Shown here in pieces: positions 43,199 through 47,975 of a stretch of 47,975 nucleotides of DNA (the stretch's first letter is position 1; each line of letters begins with the position of its first letter). Below the pieces are notes generated by a model. The model was not told the DNA's origin and made no database searches. It saw only the letters and a list, made by a program, of their open reading frames with translations. Source of the DNA: Solirubrobacterales bacterium. GTDB lineage: Bacteria > Actinomycetota > Thermoleophilia > Solirubrobacterales > Solirubrobacteraceae. The stretch lies in the NCBI GenBank assembly GCA_019239445.1, contig JAFAZV010000082.1, forward strand, positions 1 to 47,975. Direction: 5' to 3'. The translations under genes were made by a program, and so were the position numbers.

Positions 43199-44725
43199 TT
43201 GCGCCAGCTGACCAGCCTCGACGCGCAGTTCCTTGCCCTCGAGAGCTCCCGTCAGGCGGGCCACGTCGGCGCCGTCGCCGTGCTGGACCCAAGCACGCGT
43301 CCCAATGGACGGCTCGAGCTGGCCGATATCCACAACATGATCGCCGAGCGGCTGCCCCTGCTGCCGCCGTTCCGCTGGCGCCTCAAGCAGGTTCCGCTCG
43401 GGCTCGACTACCCGTACTGGATCGACGATCCCGACTTCGATCTCGAGTATCACGTGCGCGAACTGGCGCTAGCGCCGCCGCCGACGGACGAGAAGCTGGC
43501 CGAGCAGGTGGCGCGGATCTTCTCGCGCCCGCTCGATCGCACTCGTCCCCTGTGGGAGGTCTACGTCATCCATGGCCTGGCCGACGGGCACGTGGCCGTG
43601 ATGACCAAGATCCATCACGCCGTGATCGACGGGATGTCGGGAGCGGAGATCATGGGCGTGCTGCTCGATCTCTCGCCCGAAGGTTGGGAGCTCCCGCCCG
43701 AGCCACCGGAGACGATGGGCCTTCCGGAGCGCGATCCCGGTGAGGCCGAGATGCTCGTGCGCGGGGTGCTCGGGGCGCCGCGCTACGGCCTGCGCGTGGC
43801 TCGCGCGCTGCCCTCGACGCTGCCGAACATCGAGGATGTCGCCGTGTTCGCGCAGCTGCCGGGAGTGAAGACGCTCGGGCGCACGTCGGCCCGGCTGGCG
43901 CGGCTGCTGCGCGGCGGTGAGCCGCGCGTGCTCGAGCACACCGATCTCACGCCTCCGCGCACGTCGTTCAACGGCCGTGTGTCCCCGCACCGGCGCTTCG
44001 CCTTCGGAGCGCTCGGGCTGAGCGAGGTCAAGGCGGTCAAGAATGCGCACGGCTGCACGGTCAACGACGTCGTCTTGTCGGTCTGCGCCGGCGCGCTCAG
44101 GCGCTGGCTGATCGAACACGACGATCTGCCCGACGCACCGCTCGTCGCGCAGGTACCCGTGTCGGTGCGGAGCGAGGAACAGGCCGGCACCTATGGCAAT
44201 CGAATCGGCATGTTGAGCGTGCCGCTGTTCACGAACGTGGATGATCCAGTCGAGCGCCTGCGGCGCACGCACGAGGCGATGCTGCTGGTCAAGGAGCGCC
44301 ACAAGGCAATGCCGGCCGACCTGCTCCAGGACGCAACCCAGTTCATCCCGCCGGCGGTGTTCGCGCGGGCCTCGCGGATCACGTTCTCGCTCGCCGCCGC
44401 GCGCAAGCCGATCTGGAACCTCGTCGTCTCCAACGTTCCTGGGCCGCAGCTCCCGCTCTACATGGCGGGCGCCCGGCTGGTGGCGAACTACCCGGTATCG
44501 GTGATCACCGACGGCATGGGGCTCAACATCACGGTCATGAGCTACGAGGGCCACCTCGATTTCGGGATCGTGGCCGACCGTGAACAGATGCGCGATGTGT
44601 GGAAGCTGATCGGCTGGCTCGGCGAGAGCCTGGAGGAGCTGTTGCCGGTCGACGAGGTTCCCGCGGCTCCGGCGGAGGCCCGCGCCGCCGCCGCACACGA
44701 CACCGAGGACGCGGCCGCTACCTGA
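43199..44725 (+). CDS. Wax ester synthase/diacylglycerol acyltransferase (WS/DGAT)
   Basis: LTSLDAQFLALESSRQAGHVGAVAVLDPS ... TKIHHAVIDGMSGAEIMGVLLDLSP (HHxxxDG) ... NLVVSNVPGPQLPLYMAGARL. Confidence 0.94.
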   Translation: MRQLTSLDAQFLALESSRQAGHVGAVAVLDPSTRPNGRLELADIHNMIAERLPLLPPFRWRLKQVPLGLDYPYWIDDPDFDLEYHVRELALAPPPTDEKLAEQVARIFSRPLDRTRPLWEVYVIHGLADGHVAVMTKIHHAVIDGMSGAEIMGVLLDLSPEGWELPPEPPETMGLPERDPGEAEMLVRGVLGAPRYGLRVARALPSTLPNIEDVAVFAQLPGVKTLGRTSARLARLLRGGEPRVLEHTDLTPPRTSFNGRVSPHRRFAFGALGLSEVKAVKNAHGCTVNDVVLSVCAGALRRWLIEHDDLPDAPLVAQVPVSVRSEEQAGTYGNRIGMLSVPLFTNVDDPVERLRRTHEAMLLVKERHKAMPADLLQDATQFIPPAVFARASRITFSLAAARKPIWNLVVSNVPGPQLPLYMAGARLVANYPVSVITDGMGLNITVMSYEGHLDFGIVADREQMRDVWKLIGWLGESLEELLPVDEVPAAPAEARAAAAHDTEDAAAT

Positions 44726-46295
44726 TCACCCGGAACACGCCTCGCATGAAGGGGTGGATCCGGCAGAAGTAGGTGTAGGTGCCCGGCTTCAGGCTCGTCG
44801 GCGTGCTCCAGCTCAGTTTGCCCACGGCGGGCGTGTCGGGCCCGAGCTGACCGGAGTCGTAGTTCCCGGCGCCGTTGGCGAGCGGATACGAGATGCCGGT
44901 GTCCAGGCCGCACGGGTACTGGCACGCCGTGACGCTGTGGAAGATCGAGTGGATGTAGTCGAGGAACGTCGCTGGTGCCGGCTGCCCCGGCAGCGGGAAC
45001 CCCAACTTGCCGTCTGCGAGCGAATCGTCGTTGACGAACGTCAGGGATTGGCCGCGCCGGATCGTCGGCGTGCAGCGATCGCTGCCGGTCGAGGCGAAGT
45101 CGCCGGGGGTGTAGCGGAACCCCCCGATCACGACCTTGTGGGTGAAGCAGGTGCGGAACTTGCTCAGCTTCACGTTCAGCTGCTGGGAGCCACCATGGTG
45201 GTTGTTCTCGGCCAGGTGACCGTGGGTGACGTGGTCCTTCTGGTCGAGGCGATGGCTGAATGGATCCGTGCCGCTCTGATCGTCCCACGCCTCCCAAGCG
45301 ACCATGATCCCCATCGACTCATACCAGGAGGCGCGCTTGGTCTCGTACGTGGCGCTGATTCGCAGCGTGTCGCCGGCATTCAGATGGGGGCGCCAGTCCG
45401 GCGCCGTTGCGCCCATCGCCATGTCCCACGAGATCGGCCCGCGGGGATCGAAGTAGTGCGCAAAGGAGCGGAACAGGCGGACCGAGTTGGCAACGGGTCC
45501 GCGGATCGCGCCGCCACGCGGCGTGGCACCGGGACGGATCAGGTCGAGCTCGTCGTAGAGCCCGCCGGGATGCACGTGCCCTGCGGTCCCCACCAACGTG
45601 CCGGGGTGGTCGACCGTGAACTGGTTCAGCGGCGGGCCGCCGTGGTAGGGGTTCTTCGCCATGTCCGGGTAGGTGAACTTGCCGTTCTGGCCGCTGTAGC
45701 GGTGGACGTCGAAGACCGGGTAGATGTGGTGCGATTGGACGTCCATCCAGATCGGGTGGACGGGCTTGATCCTCGCGGCGTCGGGGGAAGAGGCGGGGAC
45801 GAAGTCGATGTCATAGGTGATGTAGACCCGCGCCGGCTGCGATGTCAGGTCGTGGATCATGTAGTTGAGGACCCAGAAGTCGTTCTTGCCGATCGGATAG
45901 CCGTAGCCGCGCGGCATCTCGTAGACCGTCTTCTCCTCGCCGGCCGCCATGAACGGGTAGAAGCTCCGCGTGTAGCCGTTGCCCTCGCCGGCGCCGGCCT
46001 GCCCGTTGCTCAGCCACACGCCGTGGTGGAGGTGGACCACGTCGACCCGGGGGATCGAGCCGCAGCACTTGCCGTTCGGCAGTGCGTAGTGGAGGTTCGG
46101 CGCCATCCGGACCATGAACCCGTCCTGATGCGGCTTGGGCACCTGGTTGGTGTCGAGCAGGATCAGGTTCGCGCCTGGCGTGATGTTGTACGGGCCGGCG
46201 TGGAAGTGCAGATGCTGGACGCTGCCGGCGGCACTCGCGAGCGACGGGATCGCCAGGGCGATTAGGACCACGGCACCGACGACGACTCGTTTCAA
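44718..46295 (-). CDS. Secreted copper-binding-type protein with C-terminal cupredoxin-like region
   Basis: TTG start with GGAGGAAC upstream; signal peptide LKRVVVGAVVLIALAIPSLASAA; VVHLHHGVWLS; C-terminal LKPGTYTYFCRIHPFMRGVFRVIR resembling a type-1 Cu site. Confidence 0.75.
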   Translation of the reverse strand: MKRVVVGAVVLIALAIPSLASAAGSVQHLHFHAGPYNITPGANLILLDTNQVPKPHQDGFMVRMAPNLHYALPNGKCCGSIPRVDVVHLHHGVWLSNGQAGAGEGNGYTRSFYPFMAAGEEKTVYEMPRGYGYPIGKNDFWVLNYMIHDLTSQPARVYITYDIDFVPASSPDAARIKPVHPIWMDVQSHHIYPVFDVHRYSGQNGKFTYPDMAKNPYHGGPPLNQFTVDHPGTLVGTAGHVHPGGLYDELDLIRPGATPRGGAIRGPVANSVRLFRSFAHYFDPRGPISWDMAMGATAPDWRPHLNAGDTLRISATYETKRASWYESMGIMVAWEAWDDQSGTDPFSHRLDQKDHVTHGHLAENNHHGGSQQLNVKLSKFRTCFTHKVVIGGFRYTPGDFASTGSDRCTPTIRRGQSLTFVNDDSLADGKLGFPLPGQPAPATFLDYIHSIFHSVTACQYPCGLDTGISYPLANGAGNYDSGQLGPDTPAVGKLSWSTPTSLKPGTYTYFCRIHPFMRGVFRVIR

Positions 46296-46396
46296 CTGTT
46301 CCTCCAGCAGCGTAGGAAGCGCCTCCGGCGGGGATTGAAGCACGTTTGCCCGCGGCCCGGCGGAGGTGAGCGAGGATGAGGTTTGCGTAGGTCTTC

Positions 46397-46430
46397 GGAT
46401 CTCGCTGTGCGTATACCGCGAGTGAGATCC
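46397..46430. promoter_or_regulatory. Inverted repeat upstream of the secreted cupredoxin gene
   Basis: GGATCTCGCT (46397-46406) - 14 nt - AGTGAGATCC (46421-46430), 9/10 complementary. Confidence 0.55.
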
Positions 46431-46474
46431 AAACACCCCTCGGGGGAAGCGTGGCCTCCCGGCTCTTCGAGCGG

Positions 46475-46723
46475 TTACCAGGCCTGGGTGTCGCCGCAGA
46501 GCGGGCAGCCGACCGAGGTCGAGACCGGCGCCTCGAACACGAAGCCGCAGCCGCAGGTGTAGAGCGCCTGGTCCTGCGGCGAGCCGAGCTCGCGCCGGCG
46601 GCCGTGGGGATGCTTCGCGGCCGGCGCCTGGGCCGGAGCGGTGGACCCCGGCAGCGCGCGCCCTGGGTGCTGCCGCGGCCGGCGGCCGGTCCGCATCTCC
46701 GCTGGTTTCGTTTTGAGCCTCAC
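46475..46723 (-). CDS. Small zinc-ribbon-like protein
   Basis: C-terminal YTCGCGFVFEAPVSTSVGCPLCGDTQAW (CxC...CxxC) after a basic low-complexity N-terminus. Confidence 0.6.
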   Translation of the reverse strand: MRLKTKPAEMRTGRRPRQHPGRALPGSTAPAQAPAAKHPHGRRRELGSPQDQALYTCGCGFVFEAPVSTSVGCPLCGDTQAW

Positions 46724-46892
46724 GTCGCTTACCTCTAACGCCCGTTCTAGGGAGTGGTTTCGCGCGCGCGGCGCTCACTCCTGGCTCCTAACCTGACGCT
46801 AATCCCCGGCGCTTCCTTCCGCACCGATGAGCCCGCGCTCAGCGGGGAGCTGCGCGGAACGGCGGTGAGCCTGTGGGAAAATCGGAAAAGAC

Positions 46893-47297
46893 ATGGACCC
46901 AAGTCGCAAGCGTGTGATCCGCCTCGTCGTCGCCCTGACGGCGGCGCTTCTGCTGGCCTCGGCGCTCGTGTGGACGAGTTTCAGCGCCGGGCGGGACGAG
47001 GTCACGGCGTCACAGCTGCTGGCGCGGGCGCACCCAGGCCAGTCCTACATCCTCGCCGGAACCGTGCTCGACGGCTCGGTGCGCCATCAAGGCGAGGCCC
47101 TGCTGTTCCGGGTCCGCGACCCCAAGCTCAAGGTCTCCGTCCCGGTGCGCTACACAGGTGTGGTGCCAGATCCGTTTCGCGCCGGGCGCGGGGTCCTGGT
47201 GACCGTCCATCAACAGGCGAGCGGCTTAATCGGTGAGCAGGACTCGCTGACGACGAAGTGCCCGTCGAAGTATCAAGCCGCGAGCTCGTCCTACTAG
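46893..47297 (+). CDS. ccmE: Cytochrome c maturation protein CcmE, CxxxY variant
   Basis: N-terminal TM; SYILAGTVLDGSVRHQGEALLFRVRDPKLKVSVPVRYTGVVPDPFRAGRGVLVTV...SLTTKCPSKYQ; immediately followed by ccmF. Confidence 0.88.
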   Translation: MDPSRKRVIRLVVALTAALLLASALVWTSFSAGRDEVTASQLLARAHPGQSYILAGTVLDGSVRHQGEALLFRVRDPKLKVSVPVRYTGVVPDPFRAGRGVLVTVHQQASGLIGEQDSLTTKCPSKYQAASSSY

Positions 47298-47975
47298 ATG
47301 GCGCTGGTCGGTAGAGCACTGCTGATCCTGGGGCTGCTGGTGGCCTTGTACGGGATCGGCGCGTCGCTGTACGGCGCGCGGGCGCGCCGGCCGGAATGGG
47401 TCGACTCGGGACGACGGGCCGTGTACGCGCTGGCGGGCGTGACGGTGCTCGCCTTCGCGATCCTGGAGGCGGCGTTCCTGCGCTCTGACTTCTCGTTCAA
47501 CTTGGTCGCCGGCCACTCGTCGACGACTACGCCGGCGTTCTACAAGGCCACCGCCGCCTGGTCCTCCCAGGAGGGGAGCCTGCTCCTGTGGGTGTTCCTC
47601 CTCTCGCTGTGGTCGAGCTTGATCCTGTTCCTGACTCGAAATCGCGTACGCGAGATCGCGCCCTACGCCACCGCGGTGCTGCTCGGCTTCGGCGCGTTCT
47701 TCACCGCCCTGATGGTGTTCCTCGCCAACCCGTTCGCGACCAGCGCCAATCCGCCGGTCCAGGGTGCCGGCCTGGATCCGCTGCTACTTCACCCGAGCAT
47801 GATGTTCCACCCCCCGATGCTCTACTCGGGCTACACGCTGCTGACGGTGCCATTCGCGTTCGCGCTCGGCGCGCTCGTGAGTGGACGGCTCGGCTCGGAA
47901 TGGATCTCCGTCACCCGGCGCTTCGCGCTCGCGGCGTGGCTGTTCCTGGGGATCGGGATCCTGCTCGGCGCGCGC
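47298..47975 (+). CDS. ccmF: Cytochrome c-type biogenesis protein CcmF, N-terminal part (cut by window end)
   Basis: ATG directly after the ccmE stop; MALVGRALLILGLLVALYGIGASLYG...FYKATAAWSSQEGSLLLWVFLLSLWSSLILF...LDPLLLHPSMMFHPPMLYSGYTLLTVPFAFALGAL. Confidence 0.93.
   Translation, partial: MALVGRALLILGLLVALYGIGASLYGARARRPEWVDSGRRAVYALAGVTVLAFAILEAAFLRSDFSFNLVAGHSSTTTPAFYKATAAWSSQEGSLLLWVFLLSLWSSLILFLTRNRVREIAPYATAVLLGFGAFFTALMVFLANPFATSANPPVQGAGLDPLLLHPSMMFHPPMLYSGYTLLTVPFAFALGALVSGRLGSEWISVTRRFALAAWLFLGIGILLGAR

Noticed and set aside
44754-46265. 503-aa + strand ORF antisense to the cupredoxin gene
   Set aside because: Shadow ORF typical of high-GC DNA: no family signature, whereas the - strand has a signal peptide and Cu-site motifs.
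1-47975. tRNA, rRNA, CRISPR, prophage or IS element
   Set aside because: No T-loop/anticodon-like arms, rRNA signatures, repeat-spacer arrays, integrases or transposases were recognised by eye; tRNAscan, Infernal and ISfinder runs would be needed to exclude them fully.

Overview
High-GC actinobacterial-type chromosome segment, probably Thermoleophilia/Solirubrobacterales (inferred from gene style, not tested). It carries about 45 supported CDSs. I found no rRNA, tRNA, CRISPR array, prophage or intact transposon. In order: a 5' fragment of myo-inositol-phosphate synthase; cupin; isochorismatase; a stress/dormancy-like block (methyltransferase, two UspA proteins, PfkB kinase, CBS-pair protein, FAD/NAD(P) oxidoreductase, K/H antiporter); aldehyde dehydrogenase; DivIVA-like protein; an amidohydrolase-DUF59-Zn-ADH trio resembling the accessory half of actinobacterial propane monooxygenase operons but with no monooxygenase in the window; nitroreductase; VOC proteins; a plant oil-body-associated-protein (DUF1264) homologue; a carbon block (GH15, G6PDH-like, 2-hydroxyacid dehydrogenase, IlvD/Edd dehydratase); PlsC plus patatin; a 1620-aa P-type ATPase flanked by two small Ala-rich proteins; a cysteine-dioxygenase-like protein; WS/DGAT; a secreted cupredoxin-like protein; and ccmE-ccmF (ccmF cut by the window end). 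Best leads: (1) the giant ATPase reads as a degenerate P1B-like ATPase half fused to an intact PEGLP-type ATPase half; (2) a G6PDH-like enzyme has lost two phosphate-contact residues beside a glucan hydrolase and a sugar-acid dehydratase, suggesting a non-phosphorylated glucose route; (3) an orphan propane-monooxygenase accessory module; (4) a chimeric scar of decayed cpsB-like and pfkB fragments; (5) a bacterial bZIP-like leucine zipper divergent from a usp gene; (6) a CcmE with CxxxY in place of the heme-binding His; (7) a convergent intergenic region with mutually exclusive inverted repeats. All calls come from reading the sequence without database searches.
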